Notes under the pieces: model-generated
What the model was told of the DNA's origin: nothing
What the model saw: the letters and a program-made list of their open reading frames with translations, nothing else
The model's database searches: none
Translations under genes and position numbers: made by a program
Assembly (NCBI RefSeq): GCF_001570405.1
Contig: NZ_BBYM01000044.1
Location: forward strand, 18,561-67,191
Reading direction: 5' to 3'
Length of the DNA stretch: 48,631 nucleotides
Source of the DNA: Microtetraspora niveoalba
GTDB taxonomy: Bacteria > Actinomycetota > Actinomycetes > Streptosporangiales > Streptosporangiaceae
Shown here: positions 1-7,915 of the stretch, piece by piece
Layout: each line of letters starts with the position of its first letter
How positions within the stretch are numbered: the first letter of the stretch is position 1

Positions 1-2
1 CC

Positions 3-305
3 GCGGCCCGGCGGATGGAGCGGCGGCTGGGCCAGGTGGGCGAGCCGCTGAAACGCGGGACGGGAGGCCGCCTGCTGCATCTCGGCGAGGTGCTGTCCCT
101 CACCGGGGCGGTGCTCGGGCTGGCCGCCGCGTGGCGCGGCCGGGGCATGGCGGCGGTGGCCGGGGCGGCGCTGCTGGCGGGGTCGGCCTGCACCCGGTTC
201 GGCGTGTTCCACGCGGGGCTGGAGTCCGCGCGCGATCCCGCGTACACGGTGGAGCCGCAGCGGGCCGGGCTCGCGCGGGCGGACGGGAAGGGTGACGCGG
301 CGTGA
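3..305 (+). CDS. NrfD/PsrC-family membrane subunit, C-terminal fragment
   Basis: The reading frame is open from the window edge, so this is the 3' end of a longer gene. The visible 100 residues contain a hydrophobic helix pair followed by a conserved tail (RFGVFHAGLESARDP, then YTVEPQR). From memory this tail is characteristic of the NrfD/polysulfide reductase PsrC family, quinone-interacting membrane anchors that partner iron-sulfur and molybdopterin subunits. The partner genes should lie left of the window. The stop overlaps the GTG start of the next small gene, which suggests an operon. The family assignment rests on the C-terminal signature only; the exact enzyme complex (formate, polysulfide or another substrate) cannot be read here. 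Confidence 0.7.
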   Translation, partial: AARRMERRLGQVGEPLKRGTGGRLLHLGEVLSLTGAVLGLAAAWRGRGMAAVAGAALLAGSACTRFGVFHAGLESARDPAYTVEPQRAGLARADGKGDAA

Positions 306-478
306 CGGGCGAGGGCGGCCTGACGGGCGTCGGGGGCGCGATGCGGGTCGGGGGCGCGATGCGGAAGGGTGTGCGGTATCTGCCGTTCCTGGCGGTCGTC
401 CTGGCCACCTGCGCCGCGTCCTGGCTGGCCGGACGCGAACGCGGAAACACGCGGGGGCGGTCCCTTCCCGGCCGGTGA
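302..478 (+). CDS. Small single-pass membrane protein, unknown function
   Basis: A 58-codon frame starts with GTG overlapping the TGA stop of the NrfD-type gene (GTGA), a common sign of translational coupling. The N-terminus is Gly-rich and low-complexity. Residues about 26-44 (YLPFLAVVLATCAASWLAG) form one hydrophobic helix, followed by a basic Arg-rich tail. The last 9 codons lie inside the terminator hairpin that follows. Two internal ATG codons at 341 and 359 are alternative starts and would still leave the helix intact. I do not recognise a family. Its position at the end of a respiratory operon suggests a small accessory membrane protein, but a chance frame cannot be excluded. Confidence 0.45.
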   Translation: MTGEGGLTGVGGAMRVGGAMRKGVRYLPFLAVVLATCAASWLAGRERGNTRGRSLPGR

Positions 479-507
479 TCCGGCCGCCGGGAAGGACCGC
501 CCCCGCG
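450..507. terminator. Bidirectional hairpin terminator
   Basis: A long GC-rich inverted repeat lies between the convergent NrfD operon and the symporter gene. The left arm begins CGCGGGGGCGGTCCCTTCC at 450 and the right arm ends GGAAGGACCGCCCCCGCG at 507, with only small bulges. No clear T-run follows on either side, as is usual in actinomycetes. Confidence 0.7.
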
Positions 508-512
508 TGATC

Positions 513-1808
513 TCAGGCCAGGGCCGGCTCGGCCGACGCGCCCGCCTTCGCGGCGGGCGCGTCGTCGAGCGGCTGCGGCGGGGCCGAGAAGACGGCCTCG
601 TCGAGGCGGCTCTCCGACCGGCCGACCAGGACCGGGACGACCATCTGCCCGGCGACGTTGGTGGCGGTGCGGATCATGTCGAGGATCGGATCGATGGCCA
701 GCAGCAGTCCGACGCCCTCCAGGGGCAGGCCGAGCGTGCTCAGCGTGAGGGTCAGCATCACGATGGCGCCGGTCAGGCCGGCGGTGGCGGCGGAGCCGAC
801 CACGGAGACGAACGCGATCAGCAGGTAGTCGCCCACCCCGAGCGGGACGCCGAACACCTGCGCCACGAAGATCGCGGCAAGCGCCGGGTAGACCGCGGCG
901 CAGCCGTCCATCTTGGTGGTGGCGCCGAACGGCACCGCGAAGGAGGCGTAGTCGCGGTCCACGCCGAGCCGCTCGGTGGTGACGCGCTGGGTGAGCGGCA
1001 TGGTGCCGACGGACGAGCGGGAGACGAAGCCCAGCTCGATCGCGGGCCAGGCGTTGCGGTAGAACGCGATCGGGCTGACCTTGCCCACGAGGGCGAGCAG
1101 CACGGGGTAGATCAGCAGCAGCACGATGAAGCAGCCGGCGTAGACGCCCGCGCTGAACTTCGCCAGCGGGGAGAGCAGGTCCCAGCCGTAGGTGGCGACG
1201 GACTTTCCGATCAGACCCGCGGTGCCGATCGGTGCCAGGCGGATGACCCACCACAGGGCCTTCTGGACCAGCTCCAGGACCGAGCGGCTGAGGTTCAGGA
1301 ACGGCTCGGCCTTCTCGCCGATCGCCATGGCGGCGGCACCGAGGACGACGCCCAGGAAGACGATCTGCAGGACCTTGAGCTCGGTGAACGCGGTGACGAT
1401 GTTGGTCGGGATGATGCCGGTCACGAAGTCGAGCCAGGTGCCCGCGCCTTCGAGATCGACGGCCTTGGCGCCGTCGGTGGCGATGGTCACGCCCTGGCCG
1501 GGGTTGATCGCCAGGCCGAGGCCGATGGCGGCGGCCACGGAGACCAACGAGGTGATCATGAACCAGAGCAGCGTCTTGCCGGCGAGCCTGGCGGCTCCGT
1601 TGACGTTGCGCAGGTTGGCCACGCTGACGACGACCGCGGTGAACACGAGCGGCGGCACGGCGAGCTTGAGGAGCTGGACGAAGATCTTGCCGATCTCGGT
1701 CAGGGTGTCGGCCAGCCAGCCGACCTCGCCGGCGCGGGCGACGAGCCCGAGGGCGACACCGACGACCAGACCCAGCAGCAACTGCAGGGAGAAGGAGAAC
1801 TTCTTCAC
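513..1808 (-). CDS. Dicarboxylate/amino acid:cation symporter (DAACS family)
   Basis: This 431-residue polytopic membrane protein belongs to the DAACS (SLC1/GltP/DctA) family, which imports C4-dicarboxylates or acidic and neutral amino acids with Na+ or H+. Diagnostic segments are visible: a Ser-rich re-entrant loop (SRSSVGTMP), the TKMDG segment with its conserved metal/substrate region, and IDPILDMIRTATNVAGQ near the C-terminus, where the Asp and Asn/Thr residues bind substrate. GTG at 1808 is chosen because GGAG lies 8 nt upstream; an ATG 13 codons further out lacks this. Substrate cannot be predicted; dicarboxylate or glutamate is likely. A CRP/GlxR-type site upstream suggests carbon-source control. 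Confidence 0.9.
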   Translation of the reverse strand: MKKFSFSLQLLLGLVVGVALGLVARAGEVGWLADTLTEIGKIFVQLLKLAVPPLVFTAVVVSVANLRNVNGAARLAGKTLLWFMITSLVSVAAAIGLGLAINPGQGVTIATDGAKAVDLEGAGTWLDFVTGIIPTNIVTAFTELKVLQIVFLGVVLGAAAMAIGEKAEPFLNLSRSVLELVQKALWWVIRLAPIGTAGLIGKSVATYGWDLLSPLAKFSAGVYAGCFIVLLLIYPVLLALVGKVSPIAFYRNAWPAIELGFVSRSSVGTMPLTQRVTTERLGVDRDYASFAVPFGATTKMDGCAAVYPALAAIFVAQVFGVPLGVGDYLLIAFVSVVGSAATAGLTGAIVMLTLTLSTLGLPLEGVGLLLAIDPILDMIRTATNVAGQMVVPVLVGRSESRLDEAVFSAPPQPLDDAPAAKAGASAEPALA

Positions 1809-2317
1809 GAACGGGACTCCGGAAGGAGGGCATGCCGGCGCGGGCACAGCATGCGGGTGAGGTGGGGGAAGGTCGAAGACGCGTTCAGTGCCGACACAGA
1901 TCGCCGTCGATGCGGCACAGATCCACGTGCAACCGCTCGACGAGCCATACGAAGACCACCGAGAACCTCACGAGGCGCTGCAACATCAGGCATATATCCC
2001 TTATTCCAGCTTTTTCCTGTGATCTACCTCACAGCCGCCATTTTCTCCACAAATCGATGCCGACGATTTCGGTCCGCCGCCGGACTCCGCCAAGGCGTGG
2101 CGGCTCCTCATCGGAAGTGCGCCGCCGTTGCCGTCCCGGCAACAAAAGTTGTCATCCTCCCGACCGCGGCCGCATCATCTGCGCCGGCGAGGTCCAGGGG
2201 CCGTACGCCGACGGGCGGGACGCACGGGGCCACAGCCGTCCCCGTCCCTCGACGGGCACGTACGGCATCCGGGAACGACCCCGGGGACGACATCCAGCGA
2301 CGATCAGGAGGCCGCCG
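1809..2317. other. 509-bp intergenic region between divergent genes
   Basis: Apart from the GlxR/CRP-type site and its -10 element, this stretch holds an unusually AT-rich patch (about 1985-2060). No conserved protein is visible on either strand. A Shine-Dalgarno sequence (CAGGAG, 2305-2310) serves the methyltransferase. No clear promoter for that gene was found. Confidence 0.5.
1991..2033 (-). promoter_or_regulatory. GlxR/CRP-type site with -10 element for the symporter
   Basis: TGTGATCTACCTCACA at 2018-2033 is a perfect match to the published corynebacterial GlxR consensus TGTGANNTANNTCACA and to the E. coli CRP core. On the minus strand a TATATG -10-like element lies at 1996-1991. This places the probable start near 1984 and the site centre (2025.5) at about -41, the classical class II activation position. 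The -35 region (CAGGAA) is poor, as expected for an activator-dependent promoter. The start site is inferred, not seen. Confidence 0.65.
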
Positions 2318-2989
2318 ATGACCGGCGACGCGCACGGCACGCACGGCACGCACGATGTGAGCGACATGAGCGCCGAGGAGTACTGGAACCACCGGTACAG
2401 CGAGAGCGACCGGATCTGGAGCGGGAACCCCAACGCCGCCCTGGTCCACGAGACGGCCGGCCTTCCGGTCGGCCGGGCGCTTGATCTGGGGTGCGGCGAG
2501 GGAGCCGACGCCGTCTGGCTCGCGCGGCAGGGGTGGCACGTCACCGCGGTGGACATCTCCCAGGTCGCCCTGGACCGCGGGGCGGCGCATGCGGAGGCCG
2601 CCGGAGTGGCGGACCTGGTGGACTGGCAGCGGCACGATCTGTCGGAGTCCTTCCCCTCCGGCGTCTTCGATCTCGTCTCCGCCCACTTCCTGCACTCGCG
2701 CGTGGAACTGCCCCGGGAGGAGATCCTCCGGCGCGCGGCGGCGGCGGTCGCGCCCGGCGGCGCGCTGCTCGTCGTCGGGCACTCCGGGGTGCCCCACTGG
2801 CAGCACGACGGCCACGCCGACATGCGCCTGCCCACCACCGAGGAGGTCCTCAAGGACCTCGACCTCCCGGACGGCGAGTGGGAGGTGCTGGTGGGCGAGG
2901 AACGCGAGCGCGTCCAGACCGGTCACGACGGCGAGCAGCGCACCCTGACCGACAGCGTCCTCAAGGTACGGCGGCGCCCGGCCGACTGA
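2318..2989 (+). CDS. Class I SAM-dependent methyltransferase
   Basis: The 223-residue protein has the Rossmann-type methyltransferase fold. Motif I is LDLGCGEGADAVWLARQG at about residues 60-77, followed by the acidic ribose-binding turn (VTAVDIS) and a motif-II-like QRHDLSESFP. An N-terminal YWNHRYSESDRIWSGNPN segment resembles thiopurine/tellurite-resistance type methyltransferases (TehB-like). The ATG is preceded by CAGGAG with a 7-nt spacer. The N-terminus contains a short HGTHGTHD repeat that is probably unstructured. It lies upstream of a drug exporter on the same strand but about 90 bp away and with its own operator between, so co-transcription is uncertain. The substrate is unknown; a small-molecule or metalloid acceptor is plausible. 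Confidence 0.8.
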   Translation: MTGDAHGTHGTHDVSDMSAEEYWNHRYSESDRIWSGNPNAALVHETAGLPVGRALDLGCGEGADAVWLARQGWHVTAVDISQVALDRGAAHAEAAGVADLVDWQRHDLSESFPSGVFDLVSAHFLHSRVELPREEILRRAAAAVAPGGALLVVGHSGVPHWQHDGHADMRLPTTEEVLKDLDLPDGEWEVLVGEERERVQTGHDGEQRTLTDSVLKVRRRPAD

Positions 2990-3043
2990 GTTCCCGGTGA
3001 CGCGGACAGCGGCGCGGGATCGCATACCCTGCGGGGCTATGGT

Positions 3044-3073
3044 ATTAACTCGTACATCAGTGTTCGAGTTAAT
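3044..3073 (+). promoter_or_regulatory. Inverted-repeat operator spanning exporter promoter
   Basis: ATTAACTCG (3044-3052) and CGAGTTAAT (3065-3073) are perfect inverted arms separated by 12 bp. The arms contain a possible -35 (TTAACT, 3045-3050) and -10 (GTTAAT, 3068-3073) with 17-bp spacing. A bound repressor would therefore cover the promoter. The inferred start lies within 2-3 bases of the ATG at 3083, so the transcript would have little or no leader. The likely ligand-responsive repressor is the TetR protein encoded at 4693. Confidence 0.6.
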
Positions 3074-3082
3074 GAGGATGCC

Positions 3083-4519
3083 ATGGCGCACAGCTCCCCC
3101 GCCCCACCCGCCGTCCATCACGCGCCACCGGACCCCCGCCGGTGGCGCGCGCTGGCGCTGATCAGCGTCGCCCAGTTCATGCTCGTCCTCGACGTCACCG
3201 TGGTGAACGTCGCCCTGCCCGACATCGGCGCGGAGCTCGGCCTGAGCCGGGCCACCCTCACCTGGGTCGTCACCGCGTACACCTTGTTCTTCGGCGGGCT
3301 CATGCTGCTCGGCGGGCGGCTTGCGGACGTGTTCGGCGCCCGCCGCCTGATGGTCGCCGGTATCGGGATCTTCGTCCTCGCCTCGCTGGCGTCCGGGCTG
3401 GCGGGCGGCGCGGCCGCGCTCGTGGGCGGCCGCATCGGGCAGGGCGTCGGCGCCGCGCTGCTGTCCCCGGCCGCGCTGGCCACCGTCACCACCACCTTCC
3501 ACGGCGCCGAGCGCAACCGGGCGCTCGGCGTCTGGGCCGCCATCGGCGGGGCGGGCTCGGCCATCGGCGTGCTCCTCGGCGGAGCGCTCACCGCGGGCCC
3601 CGGCTGGCGCTGGATCTTCTTCATCAACGTCCCGGTCGGCCTGGCCGTACTGGTGACGCTGCCGCTCGTCGTCCGTGTCGCCGCGGCGCCCCCCGCACCG
3701 CGACGCGTCGACCTGCCCGGAGCGCTGCTCGTCACCGCCGCCACCGCGTCCCTGATCTACGGTCTGGTCAACGCCGGCGACGAGGGCTGGGGCGACACGG
3801 TCACGCTCGCGGCCGTGGCGGCGGCCGTCGTCCTCTACGCGGTCTTCGCCGTCGTGGAGCGGGCGGTGCGCACCCCGCTCATGCGCGTACGACTGCTCAC
3901 CCGGCGGCCGGTCCTCTCGGGCGCGTTCCTCATGCTGGTCGCCACCGGGATGCTGATCGGCCTGTTCTTCCTCGGCTCCTTCTATCTGCAGCGCCACCAG
4001 GGGTACAGCGCGCTGCTCACCGGCCTGCTGTTCCTGCCGGTCGCGGCCGGCACCGGGCTCGGCGCCCACCTCGGCAGTCACCTGGTCGACCACCTGGGCG
4101 GGCGGCTCCCCGCGGTGATCGGCCTGGTCCTGGCCGCGATCGGCACGGGGCCGGTCGCCCTGCTGTCCCTCTCCCCCGCCGTCATGGTGACGGGACTGAC
4201 CGTCGCCTCGATCGGGCTCGGCGCGGTGTTCGTCTCGGCCACCACGACCGCGCTCGCACTCGTCGCCCACGACGAGTCGGGGCTCGCCTCGGGCGTCGTC
4301 AACACCTTCCACGAGCTCGGCGGCGCGGTCGGCGTCGCGGTGGTGTCCAGCCTCGCCGCGCCCAGCCTGACCGCGCCCACCCCGACCGGGCCGGGCCTCA
4401 CCGGGTTCACCGCCGCGTTCACGGCCTGGGGGGTGGCCGGGGCGGTCGCCGCGCTCGTCGCCCTCGTGCTGCTGCCGCCGGGCCGCCTGCCCGCCTTCGA
4501 CGGCCCCCGCGTCCACTGA
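3083..4519 (+). CDS. MFS drug exporter, DHA2 (EmrB/QacA) family
   Basis: The 478-residue membrane protein carries signatures of 14-helix DHA2 multidrug:H+ antiporters: LDVTVVNVALPDIG in helix 1 (motif D1), GRLADVFGARR (motif A) at the loop between helices 2 and 3, and RWIFFINVPVG after helix 5. The length fits the family. The operator just upstream and a TetR-family gene downstream (4693) form the usual exporter-repressor arrangement. Substrates are probably hydrophobic or cationic compounds. A possible weak SD (GAGGA) is only 4 nt from the ATG, and the promoter position suggests near-leaderless expression. Confidence 0.88.
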   Translation: MAHSSPAPPAVHHAPPDPRRWRALALISVAQFMLVLDVTVVNVALPDIGAELGLSRATLTWVVTAYTLFFGGLMLLGGRLADVFGARRLMVAGIGIFVLASLASGLAGGAAALVGGRIGQGVGAALLSPAALATVTTTFHGAERNRALGVWAAIGGAGSAIGVLLGGALTAGPGWRWIFFINVPVGLAVLVTLPLVVRVAAAPPAPRRVDLPGALLVTAATASLIYGLVNAGDEGWGDTVTLAAVAAAVVLYAVFAVVERAVRTPLMRVRLLTRRPVLSGAFLMLVATGMLIGLFFLGSFYLQRHQGYSALLTGLLFLPVAAGTGLGAHLGSHLVDHLGGRLPAVIGLVLAAIGTGPVALLSLSPAVMVTGLTVASIGLGAVFVSATTTALALVAHDESGLASGVVNTFHELGGAVGVAVVSSLAAPSLTAPTPTGPGLTGFTAAFTAWGVAGAVAALVALVLLPPGRLPAFDGPRVH

Positions 4520-4692
4520 ACCCGGCCCGCCGGGATCCTGGGATCCGTTCCCCCGACGACGCGCGGCGGGGACGCATCGTCTGGTGATCGGTCGCTACGC
4601 TCGTCGGACCGGCGCGCGGCTCCGCGACCGCGCTCGGTCCGGCGCCCGCACCACCGCGGGCGTTCCTCCGACGCGAGCAGGAGACCAGGTCC

Positions 4693-5283
4693 ATGACGCC
4701 TCCCCGGCCCACCCGGCCCGCCCGGCGCGCCGACGCCGAGCGGAACATCGCGGCGATCGTCACGGCGGGCCTCGACCTCCTGACCAAGGACCCGGACGCG
4801 AGCACCGCCGACATCGCCAAGGCCGCCGGCGTCGGCCGGGTCACCCTGTACGGGCACTTCCCCACGCGGGAGGCCCTCGTCGAGGCCGTGCTCGACCGCG
4901 CGGTCGCCCTCGTGGACGCCGCCCTCGAGGATCCCGCGTACGAGGAGCTCCCGGCGCAGGAGGCGATCAGCCGGCTCATCGCGTCCTCCTGGGAGCTTCT
5001 CGACCGGAACCGGCGGCTGCTGACCGCCGCCGACCGCGTCCTGCCCACCGAACGCATCCGCCACTACCACGAGGGCGCGCTCTCCCGCGTCGAGCGGCTC
5101 ATCGCCCGCGGCCGGGACGAGGGCGCCTTCCGTACGGACCTGCCGCTGTCCTGGCTGGTCGCGCATGTCTACGCCACGCTGCACAGCGCGGCCCAGGAAG
5201 TGGAGGCGGGGCGGCTGGACCACGCCGACGCCGCCCGCGTACTCGACGCGACCCTGCGCTCCGTGCTCGCGGCGGGCCGATAG
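4693..5283 (+). CDS. TetR/AcrR-family repressor
   Basis: The 196-residue protein starts with an Arg/Pro-rich arm and then a TetR helix-turn-helix: STADIAKAAGVGRVTLYGHFPTREALVEAV at residues about 37-66. The remaining all-helical part would form the ligand-binding and dimerisation domain; it resembles the common actinobacterial SbtR-like C-terminal region. GGAGACC upstream provides a ribosome-binding site. It follows the DHA2 exporter by 173 bp on the same strand and probably represses it through the inverted repeat at 3044-3073. That link is inferred from position only. Confidence 0.85.
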   Translation: MTPPRPTRPARRADAERNIAAIVTAGLDLLTKDPDASTADIAKAAGVGRVTLYGHFPTREALVEAVLDRAVALVDAALEDPAYEELPAQEAISRLIASSWELLDRNRRLLTAADRVLPTERIRHYHEGALSRVERLIARGRDEGAFRTDLPLSWLVAHVYATLHSAAQEVEAGRLDHADAARVLDATLRSVLAAGR

Positions 5284-5390
5284 ACGCCCGCGCCGTCCAG
5301 CCCGACCCGCCAATCATCGTCAGGCGTTGGGCCAGGTTTTACCCCCGGCTCGCTAGCGTCGGTGCTGTGGGTGAGCAGGAGGCCGCCGCC

Positions 5391-5822
5391 ATGCCCGACA
5401 CCGCGGACCGCCTCATCGAGGCCGTCAACGCCCATGATCTGGACGCGGTGATGCGCTGCTACAGCGCGCATGCGGTCGTCGTGGCGCCCGAGATCGTCGC
5501 CGAGGGCCCCGACCAGATCGCCTCGTATCACGCGCACGTCTGGGAGGGGTTCCCCGACGTACGGCTGACCGTGCTCGGAAAGGCGGCGAGCCGGGACCTG
5601 GTCCTGATCGAGATGCTCGCCACGGGCACCCACGGCGGCCCCTATCTGGCGCTGGACGGCGAGGTGCTCCACGCGACGAACCGGCGGATCAGCGTCCGCC
5701 AGTGCTGGATCTTCACGATCGAGGACGACCTCATCGTCTCCCAGCGTCTCTACTACGACCAGCTGCAGACGTTCACCCAGCTCGGGCTGAGCCTGACCGA
5801 CCACACCAGATCGTTCTACTAG
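5391..5822 (+). CDS. NTF2-like/SnoaL-type small protein
   Basis: This 143-residue protein has the NTF2-like cone fold signature. The N-terminal helix DTADRLIEAVNAHDLDAVMRC is followed by YSAHAVVVAPE, GPDQIASYHAHVWEGFPDVRL and the strand-rich C-terminal half. Relatives include SnoaL-like polyketide cyclases and ester cyclases, and many have no known function. ATG at 5391 is chosen because AGGAGG precedes it by 8 nt; an in-frame GTG 24 bases upstream has no such site. The stop TAG shares bases with the stop of the converging histidine kinase gene (CTAG). No catalytic function can be assigned. Confidence 0.75.
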   Translation: MPDTADRLIEAVNAHDLDAVMRCYSAHAVVVAPEIVAEGPDQIASYHAHVWEGFPDVRLTVLGKAASRDLVLIEMLATGTHGGPYLALDGEVLHATNRRISVRQCWIFTIEDDLIVSQRLYYDQLQTFTQLGLSLTDHTRSFY

Positions 5823-7060
5823 GTCCGCACGAGGGGGCGTTCTAGGGGGCCGCGGCGGGTGGGCAGCGTGACCGTGACGACCAGGCCCCCGCCCGGACGC
5901 GCTACGGCGGCCGCCGTACCGCCGTGCGCGGTGGCGATCGACCGGACGATGGACAGCCCGAGGCCGCTTCCCGCGGCGTGGCGCAGGCGCGGCCCGTCAC
6001 CGCGCCGGAACGGGGTGAACAGCTCGGCGGCCGTGTCCGCGTCGACGCGCGGGCCGGTGTTGCGCACCGTGATCGTGACGTGGGCGCCCACCGCGGCGGT
6101 GACCACCTCGACCCGGCCGCCATCGGTGTTGTAGCGGATCGCGTTGTCGATGAGGTTGCGCGCCAGGTGGTTCAGCAACACGGGGTCGCCGTCGAGCGGG
6201 GCCGGTCCGAGGCGCGTGCTCAGCCGTACGCCGTGGGAGTGGGCGAGGTCGGCGAGCGTGTCGGCGGCCTCCCGGGCGGCCTGGGCGAGGTCGGCCGGCC
6301 GGGTCTCGTCCAGGCCGCGGTCGCCGCGGGCGAGCAGCAGCAGACTCTCGATGAGGTGCTCGCTGCGCTCGGCCGCGTCCAGGACACGGCGCATGGCGGG
6401 CAGCAGGTGGGGCGGGACCTGCCCCGTCGTGAGGGGGACCTCGACGGCCGCCCGCTGGATGGCCAGCGGCGTACGCAGCTCGTGCGAGGCGTTGGCCGCG
6501 AAGCGCCGCTGGCTGTCGAAGGCCGCCTGCAGCCGGGCGAGCATCCCGTCGAACGTGTCGCCGAGGTCCTTGAGCTCGTCGTGCGGGCCGGACAGGGCGA
6601 GCCGCCGGCTGAGATCGTGCTCCGACAGGTGGCGCGCGGTCTCGGTGACGCGGTGCAGCCGGGCCAGGGCGCGTCCGGCGATCAGCCGCCCGGCGAGCGC
6701 GGCCAGCACGACGACGATCAGCAGGGCGACGGCGGACCGCAGCACCAGGTCGGACAACACGGCGTCGCGGTACTCGCCGAGCAGCCGGGAGGGGCTCGCC
6801 GGGAGGATCCGGCTCGAGGTCATGGGCGCGGCGTCTTGGGCGGGCGCCGGGGTGGCGCCGGTCAGGCCGGGCGCGCTGGTCCGCGCGGCCGGGATGGCCC
6901 GGGCCAGGGACAGGCCGTGCACGTCGAGGCTGCCCGCGACGACCACGTAGTTGAAGGCGAGCAGCAGGAGCCCGCCGGCCGTGAAGACGGCGGTGTAGAT
7001 CGCGGTGAGCTTGCCCCGCACGGTCAGCCGGACCCGGCGGAGGCCGCGGAAGCCCCGCAC
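5819..7060 (-). CDS. Sensor histidine kinase (OmpR-pair type)
   Basis: The 413-residue membrane kinase has a first helix (about 20-43), an extracytoplasmic loop rich in Ala/Pro, a second helix (about 108-128) and a HAMP segment ending near residue 180. The HisKA box is FAANASHELRTPLA with phosphoacceptor H193, followed by N box HLARNLIDNAIRYN and G box GSGLGLSIVRSIATAHGG. The GTG start lies 2 nt after the response regulator stop, so the two genes are coupled. The opposite neighbour is an export operon, suggesting that the sensor responds to envelope or antimicrobial stress. This role is inferred. Confidence 0.9.
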   Translation of the reverse strand: MRGFRGLRRVRLTVRGKLTAIYTAVFTAGGLLLLAFNYVVVAGSLDVHGLSLARAIPAARTSAPGLTGATPAPAQDAAPMTSSRILPASPSRLLGEYRDAVLSDLVLRSAVALLIVVVLAALAGRLIAGRALARLHRVTETARHLSEHDLSRRLALSGPHDELKDLGDTFDGMLARLQAAFDSQRRFAANASHELRTPLAIQRAAVEVPLTTGQVPPHLLPAMRRVLDAAERSEHLIESLLLLARGDRGLDETRPADLAQAAREAADTLADLAHSHGVRLSTRLGPAPLDGDPVLLNHLARNLIDNAIRYNTDGGRVEVVTAAVGAHVTITVRNTGPRVDADTAAELFTPFRRGDGPRLRHAAGSGLGLSIVRSIATAHGGTAAAVARPGGGLVVTVTLPTRRGPLERPLVRT

Positions 7061-7062
7061 GG

Positions 7063-7719
7063 TCAGACCCGGTATCCGTGGCCGGGAACGGTGTGCAGCA
7101 CCGGCGGGTCGCCGAGCTTGCGGCGCAGCCCGTGGACGACCACCTTCAGCACCCCGCTGAACGGGTCGAGGTTGGCGTCCCACACCTTCTCCAGCAGGTG
7201 CACGGTGGAGACGGGGGCGCCGTCGGCGCGCAGCAGCTCCGCCAGCACGCCGAACTCCTTGGGAGTGAGATCCAGCGCCCGCCCCTCCCGGCTCGCCGTA
7301 CGGCGGCGCGGGTCCAGGACGAGGCCGGCCCGGGACAACACAGGCGGACTGGCGGGTCCGGAGCGGCGGGCCAGGGCGTGCACGCGGGCCACCAGCTCGG
7401 GATAGGCGAACGGCTTGGGCAGGTAGTCGTCGGCGCCGAGCGCGAGCCCGTCCACCCGGTCGTCGACGGTCCCGGCGGCGGTGAGCATGAGGATCCGGGC
7501 GTTCACCTCGGGCGCGGCGGCCGGGGCGCGGCAGATCTCGTCGCCGTGGACGAGCGGCAGGTCCCGGTCCAGGATGATCACGTCGTATCCGTGCACGGTC
7601 GCCATCTCCAGCCCGGTGTCACCGTCGTACGCGGTGTCGACGGCCATGCCCTCGGCGCGCAGGCCCTCGGCGAGGATGTCGGCGAGCGCGGGCTCGTCCT
7701 CGACGATCAGAACGCGCAT
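7063..7719 (-). CDS. OmpR/PhoB-family response regulator
   Basis: The 218-residue protein has a receiver domain with acidic E7/D8, phosphoacceptor D51 in VIILDRDLP, a conserved Thr (LMLTAAG) and Lys (LPKPF). A winged-helix effector domain follows (LTPKEFGVLAELLRADG to GLRRKLG, ending VPGHGYRV). It is the first gene of the two-component operon. Two pairs of direct repeats with 11-bp spacing lie in the divergent region upstream, one facing this gene and one facing the lipoprotein/ABC operon. This is the arrangement expected for autoregulation and target activation. Confidence 0.92.
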   Translation of the reverse strand: MRVLIVEDEPALADILAEGLRAEGMAVDTAYDGDTGLEMATVHGYDVIILDRDLPLVHGDEICRAPAAAPEVNARILMLTAAGTVDDRVDGLALGADDYLPKPFAYPELVARVHALARRSGPASPPVLSRAGLVLDPRRRTASREGRALDLTPKEFGVLAELLRADGAPVSTVHLLEKVWDANLDPFSGVLKVVVHGLRRKLGDPPVLHTVPGHGYRV

Positions 7720-7775
7720 GTGGTGCTTCCCCCGGGAGACGACGGCGACGGACCGTTCTTTTGTCTCAGTCTGCC

Positions 7776-7793
7776 GGTTAGGTCGGAGTTAAC
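7776..7793 (-). promoter_or_regulatory. Response-regulator box facing the two-component operon
   Basis: On the minus strand GTTAACTCCGACCTAACC contains TTAAC and CTAAC half-sites offset by 11 bp, the usual spacing for OmpR-family dimers. A matching pair lies at 7830-7847 in the opposite orientation. Confidence 0.6.
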
Positions 7794-7829
7794 GAGCCGC
7801 TGACCTGCGCGAACCCCTGACCCGCCCGA

Positions 7830-7847
7830 TTAACCGGGGCCTAACCC
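7830..7847 (+). promoter_or_regulatory. Response-regulator box facing the export operon
   Basis: TTAACCGGGGCCTAACCC carries TTAAC (7830) and CTAAC (7841) exactly 11 bp apart, mirroring the site at 7776-7793. It lies 69 bp upstream of the lipoprotein ATG, where an activator could bind next to the promoter. Confidence 0.6.
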
Positions 7848-7915
7848 GGCACCGGATGTCCTGTAGCCCGCCGGTTCCCCCGCCGGCACCCATCAGACAT
7901 CCGGGAGAAGAACTC

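Noticed and set aside
100-1833. Long open frame on the minus strand over the symporter gene
   Set aside because: Its product is an Arg/Pro/His-rich low-complexity sequence, typical of a shadow frame in GC-rich DNA. The overlapping DAACS gene has clear family motifs.
2108-4516. 802-codon minus-strand frame opposite the methyltransferase and exporter
   Set aside because: Asp/Gly/Arg-rich without a recognisable fold, and antisense to two genes with conserved motifs.
4520-4692. Repeated GGATCC words near 4545 as a TetR operator
   Set aside because: They are short overlapping restriction-site-like palindromes, unlike the exporter operator, and not placed at a clear promoter.
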